Positions 26,374-36,276 are shown, counted from the first letter of the stretch. The stretch is 64,000 bases of DNA from Halomonas piscis (GCF_031886125.1 NZ_CP119391.1:2976001-3040000), one strand, 5' to 3'. Notes: generated by a model from the sequence alone, not told the origin. Made by a program: numbers and translations.

Positions 26374-27594
26374 TTACCCTCCCTTGATCCACAGGCAGGT
26401 CACCGCGTCACCCTTCGCTACCGCGGTATTGGCCGGGACGACCACCAGCACGTCGGCGCCCACGCACGATGAGAGCACGCCGGAGTTCTGATCGGCAAAG
26501 GCCGTGGCCACCGGGCCTTCCGGGGTAAACGCAAGCGCGGCGCGCATGTAGTGGCTGCGCGGGCCGGTACGGGTGGCAAAATCGGCGGTGGCGGTGATCG
26601 CCGGCAGCGCGTCAAGCGTCGGGCATCCGGAAAGCGCGCCCATCAGCGGGCGCAGGAACAGCCAGGCGCCGACGAAGCTGGAAACCGGATTGCCGGGCAG
26701 GCCGATAAAGCGGGTGTCGCCGTGCCGGGCGGGCAAACGCCCAAGCGCCAGCGGCTTGCCCGGGCGAATCGCCAGCCGCCAGAGATCCAGCCGACCAAGG
26801 CTTTCCAGGGCATGTTTGACGTGATCTTCCTCGCCCACGCTGACCCCGCCGGTGCTGATGACCACGTCGGCATCAAAGGCAACCTCGCCAAGGATCGCCC
26901 GGGTCTCGTCGAAGTCGTCGGGCACGCTTACGCAGCGGCCAACCTCGGCTCCAAAGCTTTCCAGCAGGCGCGTGAGCATCGGCCGGTTGGTGTTATATAG
27001 CTGGCCGGGGCCCAGCGGCGTGCCGGGGTCGATGACCTCATCCCCGGTGGATAAAAGCGCCACCCGGGGCCGGCGGCGCACCTCCACTTCGACCACGCCC
27101 TGCCCGGCCAGATGGCCGAGCGCGGCGGCGTCCAGCCAAGTGCCGGCGGCAAGCAGAACGCTGCCGCTGGCGACGTCCCGGCCGCGCCGGCGGATGCTGT
27201 CGCCGGCGGTGAGCTCGGCGGGAAAGCGCGCGCGCTCGCCCTCGCGCTCGACGCGCTCCTGCATCACCACGCAGTCGGCCCCCGACGGCACCGGGGCGCC
27301 GGTAAACAGCCGCGCGCAGGTCCCGGGTTCAAGCGGCTCCGGCGCGCTGCCGGCGGCCACCCGCTGGCTCACGGGCAGCCACTGGCCGGCGTCCGCCGCG
27401 CGCAGGGCATAGCCGTCCATGGCGCTGTTATCGAAGGCGGGAACGTCCAGCCGAGCCATCTGGTCGCCGGCCAGCACCCGCCCGCCGGCCTGCGCCAGCG
27501 GAAGCGTTTCGCTTTCCAGCGGAGAGACGTCTTCCAAAAGGGCGCCGAGCGCCTGCTCGACGGTACCCAGCGCGTCAGAGGACTGTTCAGCCAT
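26374..27594 (-). CDS. moeA: Molybdopterin molybdotransferase MoeA, copy 1
   Basis: This is a 406-residue protein, the usual MoeA length. It has the active-site block DNSAMDGYAL (conserved Asp), RRRGRDVASGS (second Asp), the nucleotide-binding-like LLSTGDEV, and STGGVSVGEEDHVKHAL followed by the GLPGNPVSS loop. It inserts molybdate into adenylylated molybdopterin in the cytoplasm. Its start overlaps the moaB stop by 8 bp, so the two are one operon. A second moeA is encoded at 29350 in a divergent operon. Confidence 0.93.
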   Translation of the reverse strand: MAEQSSDALGTVEQALGALLEDVSPLESETLPLAQAGGRVLAGDQMARLDVPAFDNSAMDGYALRAADAGQWLPVSQRVAAGSAPEPLEPGTCARLFTGAPVPSGADCVVMQERVEREGERARFPAELTAGDSIRRRGRDVASGSVLLAAGTWLDAAALGHLAGQGVVEVEVRRRPRVALLSTGDEVIDPGTPLGPGQLYNTNRPMLTRLLESFGAEVGRCVSVPDDFDETRAILGEVAFDADVVISTGGVSVGEEDHVKHALESLGRLDLWRLAIRPGKPLALGRLPARHGDTRFIGLPGNPVSSFVGAWLFLRPLMGALSGCPTLDALPAITATADFATRTGPRSHYMRAALAFTPEGPVATAFADQNSGVLSSCVGADVLVVVPANTAVAKGDAVTCLWIKGG

Positions 27595-28108
27595 GCTGCC
27601 TCCGCCCCGGAATCACCAGGTCGGCAAAGTTGCACGGCCTGTGGCGGCTGTCGAGCTGCTCGGCGAGAATGCTGTCCCAGCCGGTGCGGCAGGCGCCGGT
27701 GGAGCCCGGCAAACAAAAGATCACGCAGCTGTTGGCCAGCCCGCCAAGCGCGCGGCTTTGTACCGTGGAGCTGCCGATCTCGTCGCCGCTGAGCTGGCGA
27801 AAGCGCTCGCCGAAGCCCTGAATCTCCTTGTCCAGCAGCACCGATACCGCCTCGGGGGTCGAATCGCGGCCGGTAAAGCCGGTACCGCCGGTGGTCAGCA
27901 CGACCTGGATGTCGGGGTCGGCGATCCAACCGGCGACAATGGCGCGGACGCGGTAAACGTCGTCGGCCACCAGGCGCTTTTCCACCACCCGGTGGCCGTA
28001 CTCTGTGGCGCGCTCCACGAGCGTTCGGCCGCTTTTGTCGGTGTCTTCGGTACGGGTGTCCGAAACGGTCAGCACCGCAATATTCAGCGGTATCATCGGT
28101 TCGCTCAT
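27587..28108 (-). CDS. moaB: Molybdenum cofactor biosynthesis protein MoaB
   Basis: This 173-residue protein has the MogA/MoaB fold: NIAVLTVSDTRTEDTDKSGRTL, VLTTGGTGFTGRDSTPEAV (the TGGTG loop) and SRALGGLANSCVIFCLPGSTGACRTGWD, including the LPGS substrate loop. MoaB/MogA proteins adenylylate molybdopterin before MoeA adds Mo. That matches its operon partner downstream. Confidence 0.92.
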   Translation of the reverse strand: MSEPMIPLNIAVLTVSDTRTEDTDKSGRTLVERATEYGHRVVEKRLVADDVYRVRAIVAGWIADPDIQVVLTTGGTGFTGRDSTPEAVSVLLDKEIQGFGERFRQLSGDEIGSSTVQSRALGGLANSCVIFCLPGSTGACRTGWDSILAEQLDSRHRPCNFADLVIPGRRQHG

Positions 28109-28158
28109 GGCGTTTTTGCCCTCTGTGATCGGTGGCGTGGTATTTTACGCCTGGTGTG

Positions 28159-28470
28159 TCAGCCCTGCTTCCGTGCCTGACGCGCCTCGAAGGCGGCCAG
28201 CTGCTCCGGCGTGGCCTTTTCCTGATAGCGGGCCTTCCATTCGCTGTACGGCATACCGTAGACGTATTCCCGAGCGGTTTCGTAGTCCAGGCTTTCGCCG
28301 CGCTCCTCGGCCTCGGCCACCAGCCACTTGGACAGGCAGTTGCGGCAGAAATCGGCCAGGTTCATCAGCTCGATATTCTGCACCTCCTTGTGCGCGTCAA
28401 GGTGACGCAGCAGCCGGCGAAAGGCGGCGGCTTCAAGCTCGGTGCGGGTAGCAGGGTCAAACGAATGCAT
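28159..28470 (-). CDS. DUF1244 small protein
   Basis: This is a 103-residue protein. The start at 28470 (MHSFDPATRTE) has GGAG upstream, and the frame back to 28512 is not supported. AAFRRLLRHLDAHKEVQNIELMNLADFCRNCLSKW followed by YGMPYSEWKARYQ is the conserved DUF1244 core with two Cys in FCRNC. The fold in this family is a small helical dimer of unknown function, widespread in proteobacteria. It sits 50 bp upstream of moaB in the same direction and may share its transcript, but a functional link to Mo cofactor is not shown. The 268-bp gap to mobA holds the divergent promoters; no operator was recognised. Confidence 0.85.
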   Translation of the reverse strand: MHSFDPATRTELEAAAFRRLLRHLDAHKEVQNIELMNLADFCRNCLSKWLVAEAEERGESLDYETAREYVYGMPYSEWKARYQEKATPEQLAAFEARQARKQG

Positions 28471-28738
28471 GGAGAACTCCTTCAGAAAGGCCGCGTGCCA
28501 GGCAGCCAGCATGACGATAGGGCAAGGCTGCCGACCAGCTTAACAAAATGCGCGCCGGCAGCCAGCAGCCGGCATATCCGCCGATCACAGCGCATATTGA
28601 CCAATCGGTCAACAAGCGGGCTGGACAAAGCGGGAGCGCGGGCGCCATCATTGGCATAGTCGACAATTTTACTCAGGTATCGCACGCGTATCGCCGTGCC
28701 CCTGACGGCATCAACGGCTGGCTACGGGAGTCCCCGCC

Positions 28739-29353
28739 ATGATACCCCCAAACGATCTCACAGGGCTGATTCTCGCCGGTGGCGAAGGGCGGCGCATGGG
28801 CGGGCGCGACAAGGGGCTCGAGCTTCTTGCCGGCCGGCCGCTGGTGGCCCACGTCAGCGAGCGCTTTGCCGGGCAGGTGAGCGAGCTTGTGATCAGCGCC
28901 AACCGCCACCCGGAAAGCTACCAGCGCTACGGCGATCGGGTCGTGGCCGATCGGGCGCTGAACGGCCAGCGTGACGCTTTCCACGGCCCGCTGATGGGCC
29001 TCTACGCCGGGCTGCGCACGGCGCGCACCCCCTGGCTGCTGGTGGCGCCCTGCGATACCCCGGCGCTGCCCCGGGATTTCGCCGCGCGCCTGATAGAGGG
29101 GCTGGGTGATGCCGATATCGCCGTGGCCCACGACGGCCAGCGGGTACACCCGGTCATCGCGCTGACGCGCACCGACCTCGCCCAAGCGCTGGGCCAGGCG
29201 CTCGATGCCGGCCAGCGCTCGGTACGCGAGTTTTATACCGGGCTGAAAGTCAGCACGGTCAGCATGGCCGACTGCGCCGACGCGCTGGTCAACGTCAACA
29301 CGCCCGCCGACAAGGCGCGCCTTGAAGCCACGCTTGCCCGGGAGGCCTCATGA
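28739..29353 (+). CDS. mobA: Molybdenum cofactor guanylyltransferase MobA
   Basis: This 204-residue protein has the nucleotidyltransferase motif LTGLILAGGEGRRMGGRDKGL at residues 7-27 and the metal-binding LLVAPCDTPALP, with GPLMGLYAGL between them. It joins GMP to Mo-molybdopterin, giving the bis-MGD cofactor used by DMSO-reductase-family enzymes such as TorA in this window. It is the first gene of mobA-moeA-moaA. Its stop overlaps the next start (ATGA at 29350). Confidence 0.93.
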   Translation: MIPPNDLTGLILAGGEGRRMGGRDKGLELLAGRPLVAHVSERFAGQVSELVISANRHPESYQRYGDRVVADRALNGQRDAFHGPLMGLYAGLRTARTPWLLVAPCDTPALPRDFAARLIEGLGDADIAVAHDGQRVHPVIALTRTDLAQALGQALDAGQRSVREFYTGLKVSTVSMADCADALVNVNTPADKARLEATLAREAS

Positions 29354-30636
29354 CCCCGTCATCGGTAACACCCCCCGTAAAAAACCCTGACGGCCCGCTT
29401 TCCTGCTTTGACCTGGACGACCGCCAGCTAAGCGTGAAGCAGGCGCGCGACACCCTGCTGACGCTGGTAGAAACGCCAGTCTCCCGGGAGCGCATCGCCC
29501 TGCAGACAGCCCACGGCCGGCGGCTGGCAGAAAGCATTACCGCCGCCATCGACGTGCCGCAAAACACCAACGCCGCCATGGACGGTATCGCCCTTGCCTG
29601 GCAGACCGGCAAAACCCACTGGGCGCTTGCCGGCCAGGCGCTCGCCGGAGTGCCCTTCACCCCTACGCTGGCTCCCGGCGAGTGCGTTACCATTGCCACC
29701 GGCGCGCCGCTGCCAAACGGCGCCGATACGGTTATCATGCGCGAGCAGCTGGAGGTTCACGCCGACCACGTGGTGGTGAACTCGCCCGAACGTGTCAGGG
29801 CCGGGCAGAACGTCCGCCAGGCCGGCGAAGACATCGCCCGGGGCAGCGTGGCGCTTGCCGCCGGCGAGCGGCTCGACGCCGCCCGGCTGGGCTTTGCCGC
29901 TTCCCTCGGCGCCGGCGACGTCGCCGTGTACCGCCGCCCCCGAGTGGCGCTGTTTTCCACCGGCAGCGAGGTCACCGCTCCGGGCGAAGCGCTGCCCGCC
30001 GCGGGCATCTTTGACGCCAACCGCTTTACCCTGGGCGGGCTTGCGCGCGAGCACGGGGCCGAGGTCATCGACCTGGGGATTTTGCCCGACTGCCCGGCCG
30101 CTATTCGCAAGGCGCTGGCCCGGGCCGCCGCCGATGCCGACCTGGTGCTCACCAGCGGCGGCGTTTCCATGGGCCAGGCCGACTACACCCGCGAGGCGCT
30201 GGACGCGATTGGCCAGCTGGCCTTCTGGCGCGTGGCCATGCGCCCGGGCCGGCCGCTGGCCTGCGGCCTGCTGGGCGAGGCGCGCACGCCGTTTGTCGGC
30301 CTGCCGGGCAATCCGGTGGCGGCCATGGTGGCGTTTTTACAGTTTGTGGCACCGCTTTTGGAACGATTGGAAGACCGGCCGCCGCGCCCGCCAGCACGGC
30401 TTCAGGCGGCGGCCGACGAGGCCTTTACCGGGCGCGAAGGCCGCTGCGACTTTATCCGCGGCGTCTACACTGCAGACGCTCAGGGACGGCTCGGGGTACG
30501 CAGCACCGGCGCCCAGGGATCAGGCATACTGGCGTCCATGGTCGATGCCAACTGCCTGATCGAGCTGCCCGATACCTGCGCGGCGGTATCCCCGGGCGAC
30601 ACGGTCACGATTCAGCCGTTGAGGAGAGACCCATGA
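29350..30636 (+). CDS. moeA: Molybdopterin molybdotransferase MoeA, copy 2 (divergent)
   Basis: This is a 428-residue MoeA homologue. The active-site segment is [10 protein letters not shown] instead of the usual DNSAMDGYA: the catalytic Asp is kept but flanking residues differ. Other blocks are present: [23 protein letters not shown] (GSE in place of GDE), [17 protein letters not shown] and [11 protein letters not shown]. It is translationally coupled to mobA (ATGA) and to moaA (ATGA at 30633). Together with the other copy it gives two moeA genes on opposite sides of one divergent cluster. The copies are clearly different sequences, so this is not a recent duplication. Confidence 0.92.
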   Translation: MTPSSVTPPVKNPDGPLSCFDLDDRQLSVKQARDTLLTLVETPVSRERIALQTAHGRRLAESITAAIDVPQNTNAAMDGIALAWQTGKTHWALAGQALAGVPFTPTLAPGECVTIATGAPLPNGADTVIMREQLEVHADHVVVNSPERVRAGQNVRQAGEDIARGSVALAAGERLDAARLGFAASLGAGDVAVYRRPRVALFSTGSEVTAPGEALPAAGIFDANRFTLGGLAREHGAEVIDLGILPDCPAAIRKALARAAADADLVLTSGGVSMGQADYTREALDAIGQLAFWRVAMRPGRPLACGLLGEARTPFVGLPGNPVAAMVAFLQFVAPLLERLEDRPPRPPARLQAAADEAFTGREGRCDFIRGVYTADAQGRLGVRSTGAQGSGILASMVDANCLIELPDTCAAVSPGDTVTIQPLRRDP

Positions 30637-31631
30637 CGCAACAACAACAGCTCATCGATAACTTCGGCCGGCGCGTTAACTACGTTCGCATGTCGGTTAC
30701 CGATCGCTGCGACTTTCGCTGCGTATACTGCATGAGCGAAGAGATGACCTTCCTGCCCCGGGCCCAGATACTCACCCTGGAAGAGCTGGGGATGGTCGCC
30801 CGGGCGTTTACCGAGCTCGGAGTGGAAAAGATCCGCCTCACCGGCGGCGAGCCGCTGGTGCGCGGCGGAGTGACCAAGCTGGTGGACGAAATCGGCGCGC
30901 TGCCGGGGCTCGACGATCTCACCATGACGACCAACGGTGCGAGCCTGCCCAAGCACGCCGAGGCGCTGTATAAAGGCGGCATGCGCCGGCTCAACATCAG
31001 CCTTGACTCGCTCAATCCCGAGCGCTTCAAGCGCCTGACGCGCACCGGCAATCTCGACAAGGTCATCCGCGGCATCCGCTCCGCCAAGGAGGCCGGCTTT
31101 AAGCGCATCAAGCTCAACGCGGTGATTCTCAAGGGCCGCAACGAAGACGAAGTGCTCGATCTGGTGGAATTTGCCCGGAACGAAGGGCTGGACATCAGCT
31201 TTATCGAGGAAATGCCGCTGGGCGAAGTGTCCGACCACGGCCGGGACGAGACCTATTACTCCAGCGACGACGTCAAGGCGGACATCGAGTCGCGCTATCC
31301 GCTGGTGCCCACCACCGAGGCCACGCCGGGGCCGTCGCGCTACTTCCGCATGGCGGACAGCGACTCGCGCATCGGCTTTATTTCGCCGCACAGCCATAAT
31401 TTCTGTTCCACCTGCAACCGCGTCCGGGTGACGGTGGAAGGCCGCCTGCTCCTGTGCCTGGGCAACGAACACTCGGTCGACCTGCGCGCCGTGCTGCGCC
31501 GCTATCCCGGCGACATGGACGCGCTGAAAGAGGCGATCATCAACGCCATGCCGCTCAAGCCCGAGCGCCACCACTTCACCACCGACGGCGATGTCCAGGT
31601 GGTTCGCTTCATGAACATGACCGGCGGCTAG
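30633..31631 (+). CDS. moaA: GTP 3',8-cyclase MoaA (radical SAM)
   Basis: This is a 332-residue protein. The N-terminal radical-SAM motif is CDFRCVYC with TDR before it. [13 protein letters not shown] is the SAM-binding GGE block, and the C-terminal cluster cysteines lie in [20 protein letters not shown]. It starts molybdopterin synthesis by converting GTP to 3',8-cyclo-7,8-dihydro-GTP. The usual C-terminal GG ends the protein (MTGG). moaC, moaD and moaE are not in the window. The stop codon TAG shares the CTAG palindrome with the convergent gene on the other strand. Confidence 0.95.
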   Translation: MTQQQQLIDNFGRRVNYVRMSVTDRCDFRCVYCMSEEMTFLPRAQILTLEELGMVARAFTELGVEKIRLTGGEPLVRGGVTKLVDEIGALPGLDDLTMTTNGASLPKHAEALYKGGMRRLNISLDSLNPERFKRLTRTGNLDKVIRGIRSAKEAGFKRIKLNAVILKGRNEDEVLDLVEFARNEGLDISFIEEMPLGEVSDHGRDETYYSSDDVKADIESRYPLVPTTEATPGPSRYFRMADSDSRIGFISPHSHNFCSTCNRVRVTVEGRLLLCLGNEHSVDLRAVLRRYPGDMDALKEAIINAMPLKPERHHFTTDGDVQVVRFMNMTGG

Positions 31632-33328
31632 GCGCCGCGCCAGCAGGCTTCGAGCTCGGCCACCGGCAGCGGGCAATCGAACAGATAGCCCTGGTAGGCG
31701 CCGCAGCGACGCGCGGCCAGCCATTCATACTGGGCGTGGGTTTCCACGCCCTCGGCAATCACCGCAAGCCCGAGGCTGCCGGCCAGCGCCATGATGCTTT
31801 CCACGATGGCGCCGTTGCTCCTGCTTTCGGGCAGCTCGCGAACGAAGCTCTGATCGACCTTGAGCTGGTCCAGCGGCAGATAGGCCAGATACGCCAGCGA
31901 CGAATAGCCGGTACCGAAATCGTCCAGCGAGAAGCGCACGCCCAGCCCGCGCAAATATTGCATCTTCTCTCGGAGCCTGTCTTCGGCCTCGACAAACAGG
32001 GTTTCGGTCATCTCCAGCTTGAGCCTTGAGGCCGGCGCGCCGGTACGCTGCAGAATCGCCTCGACCCGGGGTACAAAGTCAGCCTCGACGAACTGCGCCG
32101 GGCTGATGTTGACGGCCATCTCCCAGGACGCGGTGCGCGACTCAGCCTGCCATACCGCCAGCTGCTCGCAGGCGCATTCCAGCACCCAGGCGCCGACCTC
32201 ATTGATCATCCGCGTGCTTTCCAGCAGCGGGATAAACTCTCCCGGCGAGAGCAGGCCGCGCTCGGGATGCGCCCAGCGCAAAAGCGCCTCCACGCCGATC
32301 AGACGACCGTCGGCGTTGACCTGGGGCTGGTAGTACAGGCGCCATTCGTCATGGGCCAGCGCATGACGCAGATCCGCCTCCAGCCGCGCCCGACTGAACA
32401 GCCTGGCCTGCATGCGCGGGTCAAAAAAGGCCAGCGTATTGCGCCCTTCGTCCTTGGCCTGAAACAGCGCTATATCGGCCTGCTGCAGACAGCATTCCAC
32501 GCCGGTTTCGCTACCGTCCAGCATGGCAATGCCGATACTGCCGGATACCGTCACCGTGGTGCTATCCAGCGCCATCGGCCTGCTGATCGCTGTCAGCAGC
32601 TTGTGAGCCATGCGCTCGGCCTGCTCGGCCGCCGGCCCCAGATCGGTACCCAGCTGATGAAGCACCATGGCAAACTCGTCGCCGCCCAGCCGCGACAGGG
32701 TGTCGGTATGCTCAAGGGTGCGCCCGAGCTCCCGAGCCATGCACTGCAAAAGCCGATCGCCGGCGTAGTGGCCCAGGGTATCGTTGACCTGTTTGAAATT
32801 ATCCAGGTCCAGAAACAAAAGCGCGCAGTGCATCGTCTCGCGCCGGGCGGCCGCCAGGCTCTCGCGCAAACGCTCGAGGAACAGGCGGCGGTTGGCAAGC
32901 CCGGTCAAAGGGTCAAAAAACGCCAGCCGCTGGATCTCCCGCTCGGCGGCCTTGCGCTCGGTCGTATCGCTCAGAGTGGCAACGTAATGGGACAGCACGC
33001 CGTTGCCGTCGTGCACTGCGCTTAGCGTCACCCACTGCGGATACACCTCACCGCTTTTGCGTCGGCTCCAGAGCTCGCCTTCCCAATATCCCTGGCGGCT
33101 AACGCTTTGCCAAAGCGCCGCGTAAAAATCGGCGTCTTGGTGCCCGGAGCTGAACGTGCGCGGATGCTTGCCCAGCACTTCCTCTTCGTCGTAGCCGGTT
33201 ATTCGCGTAAACGTCTCGTTGACCCTGAGAATACGGCACTGAGGGTCGGTGATGATCATGCCCAGATGAGTATGAAACGCCGTCGCTGCAATACGCAGGT
33301 CAGTTTCTTCAGGGCGGTCGTCCGTCAT
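31628..33328 (-). CDS. PAS-GGDEF-EAL cyclic-di-GMP protein
   Basis: This is a 566-residue cytoplasmic protein from ATG 33328, which has GGAAG at good spacing; ATG 33346 is possible and the frame is open further. A PAS domain (~15-125: [27 protein letters not shown]) and PAC are followed by GGDEF (~140-300), with [11 protein letters not shown] intact but no RxxD inhibitory site just before it (EHTD instead). The EAL domain (~315-560) keeps [16 protein letters not shown] and [15 protein letters not shown]. Both active sites look complete, so it may make and/or break c-di-GMP; the PAS suggests redox or ligand control. Only ~40 bp of native DNA remain upstream before an IS701 element, so the promoter is probably disrupted or replaced. 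Confidence 0.9.
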   Translation of the reverse strand: MTDDRPEETDLRIAATAFHTHLGMIITDPQCRILRVNETFTRITGYDEEEVLGKHPRTFSSGHQDADFYAALWQSVSRQGYWEGELWSRRKSGEVYPQWVTLSAVHDGNGVLSHYVATLSDTTERKAAEREIQRLAFFDPLTGLANRRLFLERLRESLAAARRETMHCALLFLDLDNFKQVNDTLGHYAGDRLLQCMARELGRTLEHTDTLSRLGGDEFAMVLHQLGTDLGPAAEQAERMAHKLLTAISRPMALDSTTVTVSGSIGIAMLDGSETGVECCLQQADIALFQAKDEGRNTLAFFDPRMQARLFSRARLEADLRHALAHDEWRLYYQPQVNADGRLIGVEALLRWAHPERGLLSPGEFIPLLESTRMINEVGAWVLECACEQLAVWQAESRTASWEMAVNISPAQFVEADFVPRVEAILQRTGAPASRLKLEMTETLFVEAEDRLREKMQYLRGLGVRFSLDDFGTGYSSLAYLAYLPLDQLKVDQSFVRELPESRSNGAIVESIMALAGSLGLAVIAEGVETHAQYEWLAARRCGAYQGYLFDCPLPVAELEACWRGA

Positions 33329-33388
33329 GCGGGATACTTCCGTCATGTTGCCGATGTCTTTGTTATCGCTCTGATTATAGGGCACTAG

Positions 33389-34800
33389 TACTACAGTCGT
33401 AACTGAATAAGCTACAATGCATGTGGTTGATATGGAAGCGATCACAGGGTGAAGGATGCAAGAACTGGATCTCTCTGTCTCAGCATTGTTGGATGACCTG
33501 GCAGATCGGTTAGGCCCGCTCTTTCCGCGTTCGGAAACGCGCGATCGCGCACTACGCTACCTCCAGGGTCTGCTTAGTCAGTGCGAACGTAAGAATAGCT
33601 GGCATCTTGCCGAGTGGCTCGGGGATGCCACCCCAGATGGGGTGCAGTACCTGTTGGATCGTGCCCGCTGGGATGCGGACGCAGCACGCGATATTCTCCG
33701 CCAATGGGTCATCGATACGCTGGGCTCGCCTGAGGGTGTCCTGGTCCTGGACGAGACCGGCTTTATCAAGAAAGGCCAGCACTCGGCCGGCGTGCAACGC
33801 CAGTACAGTGGCACCGCCGGCCGTATCGAAAATAGTCAGATCGGGGTCTTTCTTCTCTACGCTAGCCCGGCAGGGCATGCCTTCCTGGATCGCGCCCTGT
33901 ACTTGCCCAAATCCTGGACACAGGACCGCGAGCGTTGTCGGCGTGCGGGCATCCCTGATGACGTCGAATTTGCCAGCAAACCCGAGCTCGCTCGCCGGAT
34001 GCTGGAGCGCGCGATGGATCAGGACATACCGGCCGCCTGGGTGACGGGGGATAGCGTCTATGGCGGTAACCGCAGCCTGCGTCTGTGGCTGGAGGATCGC
34101 TCACAACCCTTTGTTTTAGAAGTGGCTTGCAACGAACCCTTGTGGTGGAAGAGTTTCCAGTACACGCGAGCCGACGAGATCGCGGCGGCACTGCCGGATG
34201 ACGCATGGCAGACCCTATCCGCTGGCTCAGGCAGCAAGGGCGAACGCAGGTACGACTGGGCGTTGACGCCGCTGACAAGGCTGCAGCCTACGGAAGAGGC
34301 ACGCCGCTGGGGCCATTATCTTCTGATCCGACGCAGCCTCTCGACACCGGATGAGTTGGCCTATTATGTGGTCCACGCGCCCAGGGACTGGGTATCGATA
34401 GAGACGCTGGTTCGAGTCGCGGGTCAGCGCTGGAAAATCGAGCAGGGTTTTCAGACGGCCAAGGGGGAATGCGGTCTGGATGAGTATGAGGTGAGGCGCT
34501 GGGCCAGTTGGCATCGCCACATTACTTTGTCGCTGCTCGCCCACGCCTTGCTGGTGGCGATACGGCAAGCGAGTCACCAGCAAAAAAAACTCGTACCGAC
34601 AGGATTCAGTTGACACTCTCCGAGCTCAGGCGACTAATCGGGAGATGTCTATGGCAAGGACAACAGGCCCTGTCCCATGTGCTTCATTGGTCGGACTGGC
34701 GACGAAAGCACCAGTACCGGGCTTGGCAGTGCCACTGTCGGCAGCAGCAAGCCCGGATGGCAATGCATGAACGATCACGGCTGTAGTTACGACTGTAGTA
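33389..34800 (+). mobile_element. IS701-family insertion sequence, nested at an IS5 end
   Basis: The element is 1412 bp with inverted ends TACTACAGTCGTAACT (33389-33404, complement at 34785-34800). CTAG duplications flank it (33385-33388 and 34801-34804); a 4-bp YTAR-type duplication is the hallmark of this family. The last base of the right CTAG is also the first base of the adjoining IS5 copy 3. Confidence 0.9.
33456..34786 (+). CDS. IS701-family transposase split by a frameshift at an A8 run
   Basis: Frame 1 (33456-34613, 385 aa) carries VLVLDETGFIKKGQHSAGVQRQYSG (first Asp), WVTGDSVYGGNRSL (second Asp) and WKIEQGFQTAKGECGLDEYEVR (Glu). It ends shortly after HQQKK. The -1 frame continues with KTRTDRIQLTLSELRRLI and a basic C-terminus (WSDWRRKHQYRAWQCHCRQQ) that ends inside the right repeat, as is normal for the family. 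The switch point is A8 at 34582-34589, a slippery A-AAA-AAA. It is either programmed -1 frameshifting or a one-base indel; the N-terminal frame already holds the whole catalytic triad. Confidence 0.82.
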
Positions 34801-34803
34801 CTA

Positions 34804-35716
34804 GGCTTTGTCCGAAAAGTCGGATGTGCTAATTTTTTCCTATGTCGCAGCTGCATAGGTGACGTATGGCAGGACGCTACGAGATCTCCGACAACGGCTG
34901 GGCCCTCATCGAGGATATCGTGTCACCTCCGCAAACGATGGGACGCCCCCGTCGTGATGATCGTCAGATGTTGAATGGCATCTTCTGGATCCTTTGCTCG
35001 GGCGCCAAGTGGCGCGACCTTCCAGAGCGCTACGGCCCTTGGAAGACGGTCTATGACCGCTTCCGACACTGGCGAGATGATGGCACCTTCGAGGCGATCC
35101 TGGCCCGCCTACAGCTTCGGCTGCGAGAGGATGGCCTGATGGATCTGGATACGTGGATGATCGACTCGACGTCGATCCGCGCCACCCGGGCCGCCTCTGG
35201 AGGCGGCAAAAAGGGGGGCAGCAAGAACCCGTAGACCATGCCCTGGGACGCAGCCGAGGCGGGCTGACGACCAAAATTCACATGGTATGTGATCGATACG
35301 GGTGGCCGCTGACCTTCACCTTGTCGCCGGGACAGGACTCGGACACCCGGCACTTCATCCCGACCATGGAAAACGTCCACTTGCCTGGTCCCGTCGGCAG
35401 ACCGCTCAAGCGCTGCCGCTTCATCGTAGCGGATAAAGGCTATGACAGTGATCCGCTGCGCCGCTACTGCGACCGGCACCGAATGAAGCCGATCATTGCC
35501 AGGCGCAAGATGAAGCGAAAGCCGCGCCCTGGTGCGCCAAGGGGCTTTGACAAACCCCGGTATCGCGACAGGAACATCATCGAGCGCTGCTTCGGGTGGA
35601 TCAAAGAGTTACGCCGGGTCTGCACGCGATACGACAAATTGGCCAGTAGCTTCAGGGCCATGGTATGCCTGGCGTGCATAGACCGTTGCCTGCGAGCAGA
35701 CTTTTCGGACAAAACC
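34804..35716 (+). mobile_element. IS5-family element, copy 3
   Basis: The element is 913 bp with ends GGCTTTGTCCGAAAAGTC and (inverted) GGTTTTGTCCGAAAAGTC, 17 of 18 identical. TA lies at 34802-34803 and 35717-35718. It differs from copies 1 and 2 in both ends and transposase. Confidence 0.88.
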
Positions 35717-35719
35717 TAG
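34866..35719 (+). CDS. IS5-family transposase expressed by -1 frameshift
   Basis: The first frame (34866-35234) has GAKWRDLPERYGPWKTVYDRF and the first Asp at WMIDSTSIRA. The second frame (open 35153-35719) has LGRSRGGLTTKIH, VADKGYDSDPLR (second Asp) and RNIIERCFGWIKELRR (Glu). The second is -1 relative to the first, and the slip can occur at the G6 run in AAGGGGGGC (G-GGG-GGC) at ~35213-35219. Slipping there gives a continuous GGKKGGQQEPVDHALGRSRGG-type junction. This matches the two-frame organisation of the IS427-like group. Confidence 0.83.
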
Positions 35720-35825
35720 CATGCCCAATGCAGCGCAGCCGTAAAGCTCCCTGCCGGTCGCGGCTGCGATAAAACAGCGCCCGGGCATTTGACAGCGGAC
35801 CCCGTTGCCACTAGCTTTAATACAA

Positions 35826-35844
35826 GCAAATGAGAATCAATACA
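35826..35844 (+). promoter_or_regulatory. Candidate Fur box
   Basis: GCAAATGAGAATCAATACA matches the 19-bp Fur consensus at 13 positions, including ATGAGAATCA-like centre bases. It ends 14 bp before the next start codon, in an AT-rich dip. Confidence 0.5.
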
Positions 35845-35858
35845 AAAGGCGCCCCATC

Positions 35859-36230
35859 ATGAACAGCGAAACTCGCCAGCTGCGCCAGACACTGACCTTT
35901 TTGCGCACCTCCTTCGAGGCGGTGCAGCACTCCATTGCCGGCCGCCTGGACGACCCGCTGCCGTGCTGGCTGGACGCCACCCTGCTCACCATGCTGCTGC
36001 GCGAGCTGTGCCGCTGCCGCGAGCAGGCCCGGCCGCTCTCGCGGGAGGCCTGCGACCAGCTGGGCGTTGCCAGCGAACGCTGCGAGCTGCTGCTGAAACA
36101 GTGCCCCGGCGTGCTCAGCAGCACGGTGTGCCATCGCCAGCTGGCAGCCATACTGCTCCCGCTGGGCAGCGCCGTGGCCTGCCTGGAGCTGCCGGCGCCA
36201 AAGCGCCGCTGGCCCTGGCAGCGGCGCTGA
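35859..36230 (+). CDS. Small hypothetical protein behind a Fur-like box
   Basis: This is a 123-residue soluble protein of no recognised family. ATG 35859 was preferred to 35805, which would include the Fur-like site in the coding region. It is Leu-, Arg- and Cys-rich (six Cys, e.g. RELCRCREQ, SERCELLLKQCPG, HRQ), with a basic C-terminus RRWPWQRR. An iron- or heme-related role is suggested only by the upstream Fur-like site. It is followed after 46 bp by tspO. Confidence 0.65.
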   Translation: MNSETRQLRQTLTFLRTSFEAVQHSIAGRLDDPLPCWLDATLLTMLLRELCRCREQARPLSREACDQLGVASERCELLLKQCPGVLSSTVCHRQLAAILLPLGSAVACLELPAPKRRWPWQRR

Positions 36231-36276
36231 GCGTATGCTGTCGCTACCTTAACGCTGGCAACCCGGGAGACCTTCC

